This document shows, piece after piece, positions 8,320-17,635 of a stretch of DNA of 64,000 nt. The translations under genes and the position numbers were made by a program. Each line of letters opens with the position of its first letter. Position 1 is the first letter of the stretch. The notes under the pieces were generated by a model. It ran no database searches. It was not told where the DNA came from and saw only the letters and a list, made by a program, of their open reading frames with translations. The stretch comes from Planctomycetota bacterium (GTDB lineage: Bacteria; Planctomycetota; UBA1135; GCA-002686595), in NCBI GenBank assembly GCA_014237855.1, contig JABACD010000012.1, positions 1 to 64,000 on the forward strand, written 5' to 3'.

Positions 8320-9488
8320 GCCGTCGGGTACTCTCGGTCTTCGGTACGCGGCCTGAGGCAATCAAGATGGCTCCACTGATTGCTCGGCTGGAGGGAAACC
8401 CTCAGCTTGATTCACGAGTGTGTGTCACGGCTCAGCATCGAGAGATGCTCGACTCGGTTCTGCGGCTATTCGAGATCGAGCCGGATCATGACCTCTCGAT
8501 CATGTCTCCAGGTCAGGATCTACATGACATCACGAGTCGTGTTCTTCTCGGTATTCGTTCAGTCCTCCGAGAAGAACGCCCGGAGATCGTGCTCGTCCAC
8601 GGGGATACGACCACCTGCATGGCAACCAGCCTGGCCGCCTTCTACGAGGGTATCGAGGTCGCTCATGTGGAAGCCGGCTTGCGAACCGGAGACTACGCGC
8701 ACCCCTTTCCCGAGGAGATGAATCGAGTCCTGACGGGGCGGCTTGCATCGCGGCACTTTGCACCGACAGCTAGAGCCCGGGAGAATCTTCTTGAGGAGGG
8801 TGTCGAGGCCTCCTCGATACATGTCACCGGAAATACAGTGATTGACGCCTTGCTCGACGTGAGGACCCGGGTATCAGGTGTCCCCGCCAGCCACTGGAAG
8901 GCCCACCTCTCGGAGGGCTTCTTCAATCGGTACGAGGGTCATCACGACAAGCTCGTTCTGATGACTGGGCACAGGCGAGAGAGTTTCGGTGAAGGCTTCG
9001 AGAGCATCTGCCAGGGAATCAAGCGGACGGCAGCCTCGCACCCCAACTGGTTCTTCGTCTACCCGGTACATCTCAATCCGAACGTAAGGGGGCCAGTGCA
9101 CGAGCATCTGGGGCGCTGTCACAACGTCGCACTGACGGAACCGCTGGACTACGCACCCTTTGTGTGGCTGATGAGCCAGGCGGACCTGATCGTCACTGAC
9201 TCCGGTGGCATTCAGGAAGAGGCGCCTTCGCTGGGTGTACCTGTTCTGGTGACTCGTGAAGTCACCGAGCGCCCCGAAGCCGTTGAGGCCGGGACGGTCT
9301 CCCTTGTGGGGACAGATGGTGACCTGCTCCAGCAGAGTATCGAAGAGGTGCTCTCTGGGGGCGAACTCGCCGCTCGAATGGCACGCGCCGTGAATCCTTA
9401 CGGTGATGGCCGGGCAGCAGAACGAATCACAGCTGTCCTCTCTGGCTCAGACCTCCTCGGCGAGTTCTCGGTCGAGAGCGCAGCCTGA
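8316..9488 (+). CDS. wecB: UDP-N-acetylglucosamine 2-epimerase (non-hydrolysing)
   Basis: The 390-residue product converts UDP-GlcNAc to UDP-ManNAc, the substrate of the dehydrogenase encoded just upstream. Family signatures are present in order: FGTRPEAIKMAPL at the start, VHGDTTTCMA, VEAGLRTG, HPFPEEMNR, TGHRRESFGEGF, and the UDP-binding TDSGGIQEEAPSLGVPVLVTR. The length is close to E. coli WecB (376). It is the last gene of the forward operon wza-wzc-wecC-wecB. Its stop lies inside a 12-bp inverted repeat shared with the end of the convergent glycosyltransferase gene. Confidence 0.95.
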   Translation: MSRRVLSVFGTRPEAIKMAPLIARLEGNPQLDSRVCVTAQHREMLDSVLRLFEIEPDHDLSIMSPGQDLHDITSRVLLGIRSVLREERPEIVLVHGDTTTCMATSLAAFYEGIEVAHVEAGLRTGDYAHPFPEEMNRVLTGRLASRHFAPTARARENLLEEGVEASSIHVTGNTVIDALLDVRTRVSGVPASHWKAHLSEGFFNRYEGHHDKLVLMTGHRRESFGEGFESICQGIKRTAASHPNWFFVYPVHLNPNVRGPVHEHLGRCHNVALTEPLDYAPFVWLMSQADLIVTDSGGIQEEAPSLGVPVLVTREVTERPEAVEAGTVSLVGTDGDLLQQSIEEVLSGGELAARMARAVNPYGDGRAAERITAVLSGSDLLGEFSVESAA

Positions 9489-9533
9489 TCCGCCACGAAG
9501 GAGTGCCCCGGCGCACCACTCGATCAGGCTGCG
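9479..9533. terminator. Inverted repeat spanning both convergent stop codons
   Basis: A perfect 12-bp repeat (9479-9490 with 9522-9533, core GCAGCCTGATC) surrounds a 31-base loop. It contains the TGA of the epimerase gene and the stop of the convergent glycosyltransferase gene. A hairpin here would serve transcripts from either side. It lacks a clear T-run, so it may instead block readthrough or stabilise 3' ends. Confidence 0.5.
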
Positions 9534-10828
9534 ATGGGCTTCCGGTCCTTGGTGCTGACCGAAGCTTCAGGCTGGCCAACTCTGGCTTGCTGTGGGAGTT
9601 GGCCCGTTCCAGCAGCTGCCCAGGAGAGGACCTCGATCATCTGGGTTGCGTGGGCCTCCCGGCTATAGAGCGAGGCGGCCGCATGGCTTGCATGAGCCAG
9701 GCTGCTGCTCAGCTCGGCATCATTCGCCAGCCGCCGAACGGCTTCAGCGAGTTGAACGGGGTCCTCGGCAGGGACCCAGACTCCGCATCCTGTGCTTCGC
9801 ACGATGTCGGCGGCTTCGCCATCGGGGCTGGCGAGTAGAACAGGCTTGCCCATGCCCATGGCCTCGAAGATCTTCGAGGGAATCACGGTCTCAAAGACCT
9901 CCTGATCCTTCAGGTGGACCAGCACCGTGTCGCAAAGACTCCACAGGTCTTGCATGCGTCCCTTTGCCTGCAAGTCGTGGAAGCTCACATTCGTCAGCTT
10001 TCTCCGATGAGCTTCAGCGACAAGGTTCTCCTTCGCCGCTCCGTGACCGACGAAGAGAAAGTGAACTTTCGGCAGGTCTGTCAGCCCCTCGGCCGCATCC
10101 AGCACATTCTCGAGTGCATGCGCCATCCCGTGTGTCCCGAGATAACCGACTACATGTTTCTCGCTGACACCAAATTCTTCGGCCACTTGTTCGCTGCGCT
10201 TCCGGGGGCTATATCTGCTGAGATCAACGCCATTGGTGATGACAGAGATCTTGGCACCGTCAATTCCTCGTGAAGCCAGGTCGCGAGCGAAAGAATGAGT
10301 GACTGGAATGACCGCTTTTGCCCGGCGATAGAGAAAGAGCTCCAGCTTTTCGAGCATTCGCAGAACGAAGCTCTGGCGTACCGCACCGACGGCTTCGATG
10401 GAGGCCGGCCATAGGTCACGCAGCTCGAAGACGAAGGGCTTGCGACGAACAATACTGAGCAGCCAGGCACCCACCGCACAGAAGAACTGAGGCGATGTAC
10501 CAACAACGACGTCAGGTCTTCTTGGAAGGAGTCCCCCGAAGAAGCCCATGACCATGAAGGAGAGGTAGTCCAGAGTCCTCAGGGCGAAGCCGGAGTTCCT
10601 GGTGATGAAGGTCTTGACGCGGATGACCTCAATGCCGTCGATGGTCTCGCGCTGGATCCACCTGTTGCGATAGCCTGCGTACACACGACCTTGAGGGAAG
10701 TTAGGTGCGCAGGTGACCACGGTCACACTGTGCCCTTCACGAATCCATGTACGTGCATGCTCGTGAAGGCGCGTGGCGGGCGCGTTCGTTTCCGGGGGGA
10801 AATTGTCGGAGAGGAAGAGGATGTGCAT
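9524..10828 (-). CDS. Glycosyltransferase family 4 (WbuB/WcaI-like)
   Basis: The 434-residue protein is a GT-B glycosyltransferase. It starts MHILFLSDNFPPE with an acceptor-side N-terminal domain, including VVVGTSPQFF and FELRDLWPAS. The nucleotide-sugar domain has the GT4 pattern VVGYLGTHGMAHALENVLDAA and the closing EAMGMGKPVLLASPDGEAADIV, where the second acidic residue of the usual EX7E appears shifted. The N-terminal half looks like WbuB/WcaI enzymes that transfer amino-sugars in O-antigen or colanic acid synthesis. ATG 10828 was chosen because it lies 2 bases after the preceding gene's stop; a longer frame to 10966 only overlaps that gene. It is the last gene of the nine-gene reverse operon. 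Confidence 0.87.
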   Translation of the reverse strand: MHILFLSDNFPPETNAPATRLHEHARTWIREGHSVTVVTCAPNFPQGRVYAGYRNRWIQRETIDGIEVIRVKTFITRNSGFALRTLDYLSFMVMGFFGGLLPRRPDVVVGTSPQFFCAVGAWLLSIVRRKPFVFELRDLWPASIEAVGAVRQSFVLRMLEKLELFLYRRAKAVIPVTHSFARDLASRGIDGAKISVITNGVDLSRYSPRKRSEQVAEEFGVSEKHVVGYLGTHGMAHALENVLDAAEGLTDLPKVHFLFVGHGAAKENLVAEAHRRKLTNVSFHDLQAKGRMQDLWSLCDTVLVHLKDQEVFETVIPSKIFEAMGMGKPVLLASPDGEAADIVRSTGCGVWVPAEDPVQLAEAVRRLANDAELSSSLAHASHAAASLYSREAHATQMIEVLSWAAAGTGQLPQQARVGQPEASVSTKDRKPIAA

Positions 10829-10830
10829 GG

Positions 10831-12462
10831 CTACCAGGTAAGGCTGGAGCGGAGTTCCGGTCCAGAGAGCGCAATTCGCAGGCGAGTGTTGGGCTGGCTG
10901 ATCCCGAAGCGCGGGTGCCAGGTAGATGGCTGGAGCTCTCCTGGGCCGGAGGTTGACTCCAGGCAAATGGGACTCACTTCAGGGAGTGCGTAGCAGCCGG
11001 GGGAGAGGTGCTTCACACGCGGATGCATGTGAAGATGAGCTGCTGCGGACCTGTACCTGCCGTCAAGCTGATCGTGAATCGCCAGGCGCCCATTCTCGAG
11101 TCGCCAGGAGCGCGTGTGGAAGACCCGGCCGGGCAGCCGCATGTAGCCATCGTGGCCACAGCTGACCCGCAACAGGTCAGCCTCTTCCTGGACGACAAGC
11201 TCGTGGGGGACGGCGCGACGAGCAACACGGAAGCTCGACCAGACCTGGGACGAGTCCTCTTCATCAACCAGGACCGTATTGTGAGCTCCTGTCCCGCGCT
11301 GCCGCAGACGCTCTTCGCCGGCCTCGTAGAGTGAGGTCCCGCTGTCAACCAGGAAGCGTTCACCGCAGATTGAGAGCTCGAACCCAAGTGAGTCGGCATG
11401 GGCATGGCCTGGCAAGTAGCCCGGTCCAATTTCGCCTACATCGAGAATGGCTATCGCCTGATCCTTTTGCAGGCGCACGTAACCGCTGTCACCGAGCAGG
11501 TGAATGCCATCGGAGGGCACCGGGCAAGGGCCCAGGCCCAGTCGGCGTGCATAAGCATGAAGCTCTTCCGGGGCGGGTGCGATTCCGAAGGCGCTGTCAT
11601 TGAAGAGTGCGATCTCTCCGTCTGGATGAGTCATGAGCACCAACCAGCGGCGCATGATCCGGGCGTAGGACTTCCACTCTTTCTCCTGGTCCAGCGCAGC
11701 CATGGGCAGACTGTCTGCATAACAGGAGGCCAGGTTGCAGAGATCGAGAAGGTCCTCGAGGATGATGCTGTGGTACATCGGGCTACGCTCGAAGTGACCT
11801 CCGTCGGAGAAGACCTGTTCGGGTAGTTCGCGTTGCAAGATGGACAGGCCCTTCAAGAGCCACGCGGTTGCTTCAGCTCCCTCGAAGTAACAGCCGGCAA
11901 AGATCAAGGCCTTGGCGTTGGCGAGGATGTGATTGCCGAGCAGGTGATGTTCGATATTCTCTCGGAGATAGCGAGCCTGGACGGCCAGGCTGTGTTGCAT
12001 GACCGAGTGGAGCTGGTTGCCTTCCTGGGCCCACTTGATCCAGTTCACGATACGCAGTGACAGCGTGTAGGGCTCCCAGCCATTGCCATGCCCAGCTGGG
12101 TTCTGAGCGATCCAACGGGCTATCTCCTCTGCGTGCCACTGGCTGCGTTCACCTGCATTTGACGCGCAGAGGTCATCGAAGTAATGCAGGTTGTAGAGCC
12201 ACAGCTTGGGGAGATCCGAGTCGTTCCAGGCACTGGCACTCGAGACGTCACGCTCGACTTCCAGGAAGCGACGGGTTGTTGGAGAGAGCCAGCTGGCTTT
12301 TCGCCGAGCCGGATCAGACCAGATGCCTGAAGGTCGAGTCGCCGGTGCGGGTGAGTCGTCAACGTGAGTCGTATGCACGACCTTCCAGACGCGTCCCAGG
12401 ACCTGAGTTGGCCTCAGGTTCAGTAGCGTATGCAGATAGAGCTGTGCACGGGCGCTGGTCAT
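10831..12462 (-). CDS. Heparinase II/III family protein (polysaccharide lyase-like)
   Basis: The 543-residue product has the two-part layout of heparinase II/III and alginate-lyase-like proteins. The first part is an alpha/alpha toroid with NGWEPYTLSLRIVNWIKW, HLLGNHILANAKAL and GGHFERSPMYH. The second is a C-terminal beta-sandwich with GHAHADSLGFEL and FLVDSGTSLYE. In known members the N, H and Y residues in these motifs act on uronic-acid-containing chains, which fits a polymer containing ManNAcA. ATG 12462 is 7 bases after the upstream stop; an open frame to 12705 is ignored. No signal peptide is evident, which is unusual for a lyase but common for the heparinase-like proteins inside exopolysaccharide operons. 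It may edit or trim lipid-linked repeat units. Confidence 0.85.
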   Translation of the reverse strand: MTSARAQLYLHTLLNLRPTQVLGRVWKVVHTTHVDDSPAPATRPSGIWSDPARRKASWLSPTTRRFLEVERDVSSASAWNDSDLPKLWLYNLHYFDDLCASNAGERSQWHAEEIARWIAQNPAGHGNGWEPYTLSLRIVNWIKWAQEGNQLHSVMQHSLAVQARYLRENIEHHLLGNHILANAKALIFAGCYFEGAEATAWLLKGLSILQRELPEQVFSDGGHFERSPMYHSIILEDLLDLCNLASCYADSLPMAALDQEKEWKSYARIMRRWLVLMTHPDGEIALFNDSAFGIAPAPEELHAYARRLGLGPCPVPSDGIHLLGDSGYVRLQKDQAIAILDVGEIGPGYLPGHAHADSLGFELSICGERFLVDSGTSLYEAGEERLRQRGTGAHNTVLVDEEDSSQVWSSFRVARRAVPHELVVQEEADLLRVSCGHDGYMRLPGRVFHTRSWRLENGRLAIHDQLDGRYRSAAAHLHMHPRVKHLSPGCYALPEVSPICLESTSGPGELQPSTWHPRFGISQPNTRLRIALSGPELRSSLTW

Positions 12463-12469
12463 GAGTCGT

Positions 12470-13588
12470 TCAAGCGCTCCTGCGCTGCATGGATCGCGCC
12501 AGCTGTTCGAGGATGTCGGACGCAGCCCAGGTAAAAAGCTTTCCGTGGGCACCAAGTAAGGACTGGCCAGTGGCAAAGATCGTGTCCAGCTGCGAATGTC
12601 CAGTAGGCAGCACCAGGGTCGGCCACTGAAGTAAGTGACCTGTACTCGCGAGTAGTGGGAGGTCTCGACGGAAGTGAGCAATAGCTCTCCAGTCGTAGCC
12701 GTCACGACTTGCGTAGAGTGCGGGCCGCTGATCAGTATTGACGCTACTCTTCTCGACGGCCGTAGAGAGCAACCACAATCCGCGCGAGCGCGCGCCGTGG
12801 AAGACGCTCCCAGGTACGGAGGCCAGCGGTTCGAGTTTTCCTGTTGCCGTGTCGAGGTGCTGGATGAAGTTGAGCTCGTCAGGACTGTCCATGGGAACGA
12901 TGAGCCCGGACTCGAGGGGGATGATCGTCACAGCTCTGGCGCGCTGATTTCCGCGCACCACCGGCTCGATCGTCCTGAATTCGTCAGGGGTCCACCAGAT
13001 GCCTGCCTCTTCACCATCGTCGCCGGTTAGTACCCACATTCCATTTCGGTGAGGGTCCCAGAAGATCCCATGAATGTGACGAATCGAGCCGGGGTCAAAG
13101 CTCCCAACTACATCCCAGCGACGACCACTCTGGCTCCCAAAGATGTGCACCTCACTGCGCTCGGGATTTGAGTAGTACTCACCAAAGTAGGCCCGACCTG
13201 ATGGATGTACACAGACGTTGAGTGGGCGACTACCACGTGAGATGGTGTGCGCGCAGCGGAATTGGTGGTCACCTGGAGAGAGGTGCAGCATGGCGCCCCG
13301 AACACTTGCAATCAGGTCGCCTGAGTCAAGAGGGGTCAGTCCATGAAAGCCCGTTCGAAGGACTCGCGAGGTGAGCTGGGTCCTGGCCAGATAGCTCTCG
13401 ATGAGTCCCCCGGGGGCCGAGGCGATCTTGTTGAAGGTGGTTCCGCTGTCAGTAGAGGAGAAGAGCTCGAGTGCCTTGCTGGCGTAGATTGTCTTGTCTT
13501 CCACGTGCAGGACACGGAGGCTACCCCGGAGCATCGGAGAGATGCCTTCCGCGACGCAAATAGGGTGTTCGGGAAGCCAAGAACTCAT
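12470..13588 (-). CDS. Beta-propeller-like protein with degenerate Asp-boxes, unknown function
   Basis: The 372-residue product has repeated blocks of about 50 residues with small beta-strand patterns. Three look like Asp-box (BNR) repeats: SSTDSGTTF, FGSQSGRRW and YASRDGYDW. These are found in sialidase-type propellers. The catalytic arginine triad and Tyr of sialidases cannot be assigned. No signal peptide is seen, which makes a secreted glycosidase unlikely. The gene overlaps the sulfotransferase gene before it by 4 bases and is followed 7 bases later by the heparinase gene, so it belongs to the operon. It may bind or modify the glycan, but no function is proven. Confidence 0.6.
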   Translation of the reverse strand: MSSWLPEHPICVAEGISPMLRGSLRVLHVEDKTIYASKALELFSSTDSGTTFNKIASAPGGLIESYLARTQLTSRVLRTGFHGLTPLDSGDLIASVRGAMLHLSPGDHQFRCAHTISRGSRPLNVCVHPSGRAYFGEYYSNPERSEVHIFGSQSGRRWDVVGSFDPGSIRHIHGIFWDPHRNGMWVLTGDDGEEAGIWWTPDEFRTIEPVVRGNQRARAVTIIPLESGLIVPMDSPDELNFIQHLDTATGKLEPLASVPGSVFHGARSRGLWLLSTAVEKSSVNTDQRPALYASRDGYDWRAIAHFRRDLPLLASTGHLLQWPTLVLPTGHSQLDTIFATGQSLLGAHGKLFTWAASDILEQLARSMQRRSA

Positions 13589-14547
13589 CTGGCGGGTCCC
13601 CGTCGTAGCTTGAAGTCGTAGAGCAGAGACGAGGTGTCTCTTACTGCACTGGAGGCAAGGCGCAGGAGGGGGTTGCGCGGCAGCGAAAACTCGTAGCCGT
13701 GTTCCTCAAAGGCTTCACGGCAGACCTCCTCGCAGACGGCAACTTGAAGCATGGTGAGCTGACCGCGCCACTTGCCACTGTTCTTCGAGAGCAGGGGGCC
13801 AAGTGTCTCCTGCTTCCACGACATCTCCTTGGCGTCAACGAGCTTGGCAGCGGAGTCTCCAAAGGCGAGCATCTCAGGTCTCCACGGTAGATCGACGTGC
13901 TGGCAGACCCGTTGGAGGGTTTGCTGCGGTGACCTGATGAGGTCTTCGTAGATCACTTCCAGGTAGCGAGCGCCGAAGAGCGTACGCCCCAGGGCCTTGC
14001 CACGGCGCAGCTGCTCCCGGTAGATCAAGGGGTGCATCCACCAGGGGCGCTGAGCAGACCAGGCAGCCTTCATTCGCGAGAGCAAGACATCTCTCGGGTC
14101 CCGAATGACATGAATGACATGGGCACGTGGGAAGGCCAGCTTTAGCTCCCGCAGGGAGTCAATGTTCTTGGGGTCCTTGTCGCCAACTCTGTGCTTGCCC
14201 TCTTCGATTGCCGTTTGCTGTAACAGTGCCCGGAAGACGCCTGCCGGGCCGGAGGCAGAGAGCGGGTTCTGGAGCAAAGCGCTACTGGAGATCCCTGCCC
14301 GAGAGAATTCCTCATCCTGTCCAAGCGCAACTTCGAGCTGTTCGCGATCGGTCTTGTCCCACTTGGATTGAGGGTCTTGTCCAGTGACGTAGCGCCGAAA
14401 GAAGTGGGTCTCGGGGGGGAAGCAGAGGTCCGGGTGCGCATTCATCATGCTCTGCAGTAGGCTCGTTCCGGAGCGTCCAACGCCACAGATCAAGACGGGC
14501 CGGTCAAGATCAACCTGGACTGAGAGGTAGCTAGTTGAGGTACTCAT
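13585..14547 (-). CDS. Sulfotransferase, PAPS-dependent
   Basis: The 320-residue protein has the two cofactor motifs of the sulfotransferase fold. The 5'-phosphosulfate loop is ICGVGRSGTSLLQSMMNAHP near residues 20-39. The 3'-phosphate site is VIRDPRDVLLSRM near residue 145. It should move sulfate from PAPS to a hydroxyl, most likely on a sugar, given that both neighbours are polysaccharide genes. The start overlaps the end of the asparagine-synthase-like gene by 4 bases and its own stop overlaps the propeller gene by 4. This gene is the main evidence that the exported polymer is sulfated. Confidence 0.88.
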   Translation of the reverse strand: MSTSTSYLSVQVDLDRPVLICGVGRSGTSLLQSMMNAHPDLCFPPETHFFRRYVTGQDPQSKWDKTDREQLEVALGQDEEFSRAGISSSALLQNPLSASGPAGVFRALLQQTAIEEGKHRVGDKDPKNIDSLRELKLAFPRAHVIHVIRDPRDVLLSRMKAAWSAQRPWWMHPLIYREQLRRGKALGRTLFGARYLEVIYEDLIRSPQQTLQRVCQHVDLPWRPEMLAFGDSAAKLVDAKEMSWKQETLGPLLSKNSGKWRGQLTMLQVAVCEEVCREAFEEHGYEFSLPRNPLLRLASSAVRDTSSLLYDFKLRRGPAR

Positions 14548-16514
14548 GCAGCGTGCACCTCTTCTTGCTCTGGTCGCGGGCAGGTGGATCTAGTGTCCTT
14601 AACTTCAGGTAACCGTCCATCGAGAACGTCCTCGATGTAGATCAGGTACCAGAGCATGAAATTGGTGAGGCTGAAGTAGAGCCGGTCGTTGGGCTGGTGA
14701 AGGAGAGCTGTCAGGGCGCTGGGGTCGAATAGCTCCGTGCGTGCTGAGAAGGCCTCCAGAGCGGGGAGATAGCGCCGACCGAAGGAGCCACTCTTCCACT
14801 CCTTGACGGGAGCCTGGAAACCACGCTTCTTGCGGTAGACGAACTCATTGCCGAGTTCGCGGCTCGCAATGGTCTTGAACATTGCCTTTCCGATCGGATC
14901 TGTTGCTCCACGCCACGCGGGCGGAAGCCCTCCAACAAATTCGATGACGCGGTGATCCAGGAAGGGCACCCGTCCTTCGACAGAGGCTGCCATGCCCATC
15001 TTGTCGACCCGCGGCAGCATGAGCTGTGGCAGGCGAAACCGTAGATCCACGTAGCTCATCCAGCCGGTGATGTCGTCTTCGTCCCCATGGTCGAGGAAAT
15101 CACGGCGTAGGGGAGCGATCACCGCCTCGTAGGGATCGGGGACTTCGCTGCGCATGGCTGGCCCCAGGAGGCTCTGCTTGGCCTTCTCGCCAAAGTCCGT
15201 CGAGCCACCCCAGAAGAGGGGTTGGCCCGCCGCAGCTCTGCGCAGGATCTCCGCATGAGGAGAGAGCCAGGGCATGACGGTCCGACCCAGCGCAGCCGCG
15301 GAACGGCGTAAGGGGCGTCCGGGAAAGTCGGGTAGGCGCTGGTTCCAGCGCTCAGCATCACGGAGTCGTAGCCAGTTGCTGTACCCGATGAAGAGCTCGT
15401 CTGCGCCCTCACCCGTCAGGATTACGGGTACATCATGCTGACGAGCTGCACGCGACAGGAAGTGGACAGAGGTGCAGACTGGCGCAGCGATAGGTTCATC
15501 CTGATACCAGGCAACATTGGCTTGGGCAGCAGCGTAGCTCTCTTCGTTGATGGGGACTTCGGTGTGCTGGCAGCCTGCTGCCTCCGCAAGTCGTCTGGCC
15601 TCTCCACCCTCGTCATAGGCATCCTGTCCAGGATAGGTGACCGTGAAGGTGTGTACTCCCTGACGTCGCCTGGACATGAGCTGCAGGAGATAGGCGGAGT
15701 CGACGCCTCCCGACAAGAACAGACCGACCGGCACGTCAGAGACGAGTCGGTGATCCATCGATCGCTCGAGGAGCTCGGAGAGACGATTCCGAGCATCTTC
15801 AACCGTGTCGGGAGGAGCCTCCACCTTTGCGATGGGGTCCCAGTAGCGCTGACGTGAGACCCTGGAAGTCGTCAGGTCAAATTCGATTCGTTCGCCTGCT
15901 GCGAGGCACTCGACTCCATCGAAGAGCGTTCGAGGGGCTGGGACGGCCCGAAACGAGAGGAAGTGACAGAAGGACTCGCGGTCGAGGCTGGCCTCGATCG
16001 CGGGATGAGCGAAGAGAGCCTTGGTCTCCGAGGCAAAGACGAGGTCGTTGGCGATGCGCTTGAAGTAGAAGGGCTTGATGCCCACGCGGTCGCGAACGAG
16101 GTGCACGCACTCCTCCCTGTGGTCGTAGAGCGCGAATGCGAACATCCCTACCAGGCGCTCGAGGAGGCTCTCGAGGCCCCAGGCAAGGTAACCTCGGAGC
16201 AAGACCTCTGTGTCCGAATGGTCGGTGTCGAAGTGCTGTCCTTCCAGCTCCAGTTCGTCTCGAAGTTCGGCGTGATTGTAGATCTCTCCGTTGAAGACTA
16301 GCGACGCCCGTCCGGGCACGTGCATCGGCTGTGCGGCGGCCTCACTCAGATCAATGATGGAGAGCCTCCGGTGAGCGAGGCCAACCCGCCTATCGCTTGA
16401 GACCCAGGTTGCTGCGCCATCGGGTCCACGATGTGCCAGTCTCTCGCGCATGGCGGTCAAGATTGACTCCTCGACCATGCCACGTGAGGACAGCCATCCA
16501 CTGATACCACACAT
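14544..16514 (-). CDS. Asparagine synthase-like glutamine amidotransferase (first copy in reading-map order)
   Basis: The 656-residue enzyme has a class II glutaminase domain with catalytic Cys2 (MCGISGW), HRGPDG and FNGEIYN, then a PP-loop synthetase domain with FLSGGVDSAYL and TGEGADELF. It has the domain order of AsnB. Copies in exopolysaccharide clusters are thought to amidate a uronic acid or other carboxylated sugar rather than aspartate, and the WecC/WecB genes nearby supply such an acid. The start overlaps the GT4 gene stop by one base. The two AsnB-like genes here share this domain order but differ clearly in sequence, so they probably act on different carboxyls. Confidence 0.9.
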   Translation of the reverse strand: MCGISGWLSSRGMVEESILTAMRERLAHRGPDGAATWVSSDRRVGLAHRRLSIIDLSEAAAQPMHVPGRASLVFNGEIYNHAELRDELELEGQHFDTDHSDTEVLLRGYLAWGLESLLERLVGMFAFALYDHREECVHLVRDRVGIKPFYFKRIANDLVFASETKALFAHPAIEASLDRESFCHFLSFRAVPAPRTLFDGVECLAAGERIEFDLTTSRVSRQRYWDPIAKVEAPPDTVEDARNRLSELLERSMDHRLVSDVPVGLFLSGGVDSAYLLQLMSRRRQGVHTFTVTYPGQDAYDEGGEARRLAEAAGCQHTEVPINEESYAAAQANVAWYQDEPIAAPVCTSVHFLSRAARQHDVPVILTGEGADELFIGYSNWLRLRDAERWNQRLPDFPGRPLRRSAAALGRTVMPWLSPHAEILRRAAAGQPLFWGGSTDFGEKAKQSLLGPAMRSEVPDPYEAVIAPLRRDFLDHGDEDDITGWMSYVDLRFRLPQLMLPRVDKMGMAASVEGRVPFLDHRVIEFVGGLPPAWRGATDPIGKAMFKTIASRELGNEFVYRKKRGFQAPVKEWKSGSFGRRYLPALEAFSARTELFDPSALTALLHQPNDRLYFSLTNFMLWYLIYIEDVLDGRLPEVKDTRSTCPRPEQEEVHAA

Positions 16515-17635
16515 CAGGCGGCCTCCCCGTGGCCATGAGGCGCCTCTCGACGGCTCGACATGTCCTTTGGCGACTGGAGCTCATCGATCCATCCACAGAG
16601 CTTGGAGGCCCAGCGTGATGCGCGATAGAGTTCTCCGGAACTCAGTGCACCAAGGCGCAGCCTGGAGAAGAGCTCGGGCTCGGTCGCCAGACGATTCATG
16701 GCGGCTGCGAGTTCTGAAGAGTCACCAGGCTCGATGAGCAGGCCGTTCTCCTCGTGCTTGATGATTTCAGGGAGAGCACGCCAGCGTGTTGAAATCACTG
16801 GTAACCCAGATTGCAGGGCCTCGACGAGGATGCCAGGCATGCCTTCACCCTTGTGATAGGAGGGGAAGATGAGTGCATCGAAGCGGGAGAGTACGAGGGG
16901 AACCTGTTGACTGGAGAGAGCACCGCCGTAGAAGCAGCGCTCATCCTTGATGGACTCCTTGATGTTGAACCCGGGCATGCTCGGCCCATAGATCCAGAGC
17001 TGTCCACCCTGGGGCAAGCTCTCGGCTGCCTCGAGAGCCTCAGCAAGGCCTTTCTCGCGACGCAGTTGGCCAATGAAGACGAACTGCAATGCCCGCTCCG
17101 CACCATTGGAGGGGGGGGCGGAGAGCTCTCTAGTGGTGGGCCAGTGGCGCAGTCTCCTGGCGCTCTTGAAGGTCTCGCATAGATCGTTGGTCTGCAAGAG
17201 CAGGAGGTCCGCACGGAGCAAGGTGCGCCGGGCCAGCAGTCGGACGAAGGGGTTTGCACTCTTGAAGAAGAGGTCCAGGTCACCGCCAAAGACCCGAATC
17301 ACCAGGGGGATACGCCGTAGCTTGCAGCAGGCCCACAGGAGCCAGCCGGCCTTCAGTGCGCCACCGGAGGAGGTATTGAAGACCGCGGCCACAGGCTTCT
17401 TGCCTGGAGCCAGGATCCGCAGGGCTACCAGGGTCAGCACCGCCAGGTTGTTCACGAAGCGGCCGAGGCGTCCCAATGCTGGCTGGCGTCGGGATGTGTT
17501 CCTCACGAGCACTTGATAGCGCCCAGTGGCTTTCAATTCCGCCACCATCGAAGCGAAGGAGACCTTGGTTCCGCCGATGACGTCACCGGAGATCGGAAGA
17601 GGCCCGATCAGTAGTAGACGGGGGAGCGAATTCAC
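16514..17635 (-). CDS. Glycosyltransferase family 4
   Basis: The 373-residue protein has a GT-B fold. The N-terminus LLLIGPLPISGDVIGGTKVSFASMV is an acceptor-domain start with a glycine loop. The C-terminal half shows FVFIGQLRREKGLAEALEAAESL and GEGMPGILVEALQSGLPVISTRW, with the Glu residues of the donor-sugar site. It lies between the two asparagine-synthase-like genes with overlaps of 4 and 1 bases. It should add one sugar of the lipid-linked repeat in the cytoplasm; donor and acceptor are unknown. Confidence 0.87.
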   Translation of the reverse strand: MNSLPRLLLIGPLPISGDVIGGTKVSFASMVAELKATGRYQVLVRNTSRRQPALGRLGRFVNNLAVLTLVALRILAPGKKPVAAVFNTSSGGALKAGWLLWACCKLRRIPLVIRVFGGDLDLFFKSANPFVRLLARRTLLRADLLLLQTNDLCETFKSARRLRHWPTTRELSAPPSNGAERALQFVFIGQLRREKGLAEALEAAESLPQGGQLWIYGPSMPGFNIKESIKDERCFYGGALSSQQVPLVLSRFDALIFPSYHKGEGMPGILVEALQSGLPVISTRWRALPEIIKHEENGLLIEPGDSSELAAAMNRLATEPELFSRLRLGALSSGELYRASRWASKLCGWIDELQSPKDMSSRREAPHGHGEAA

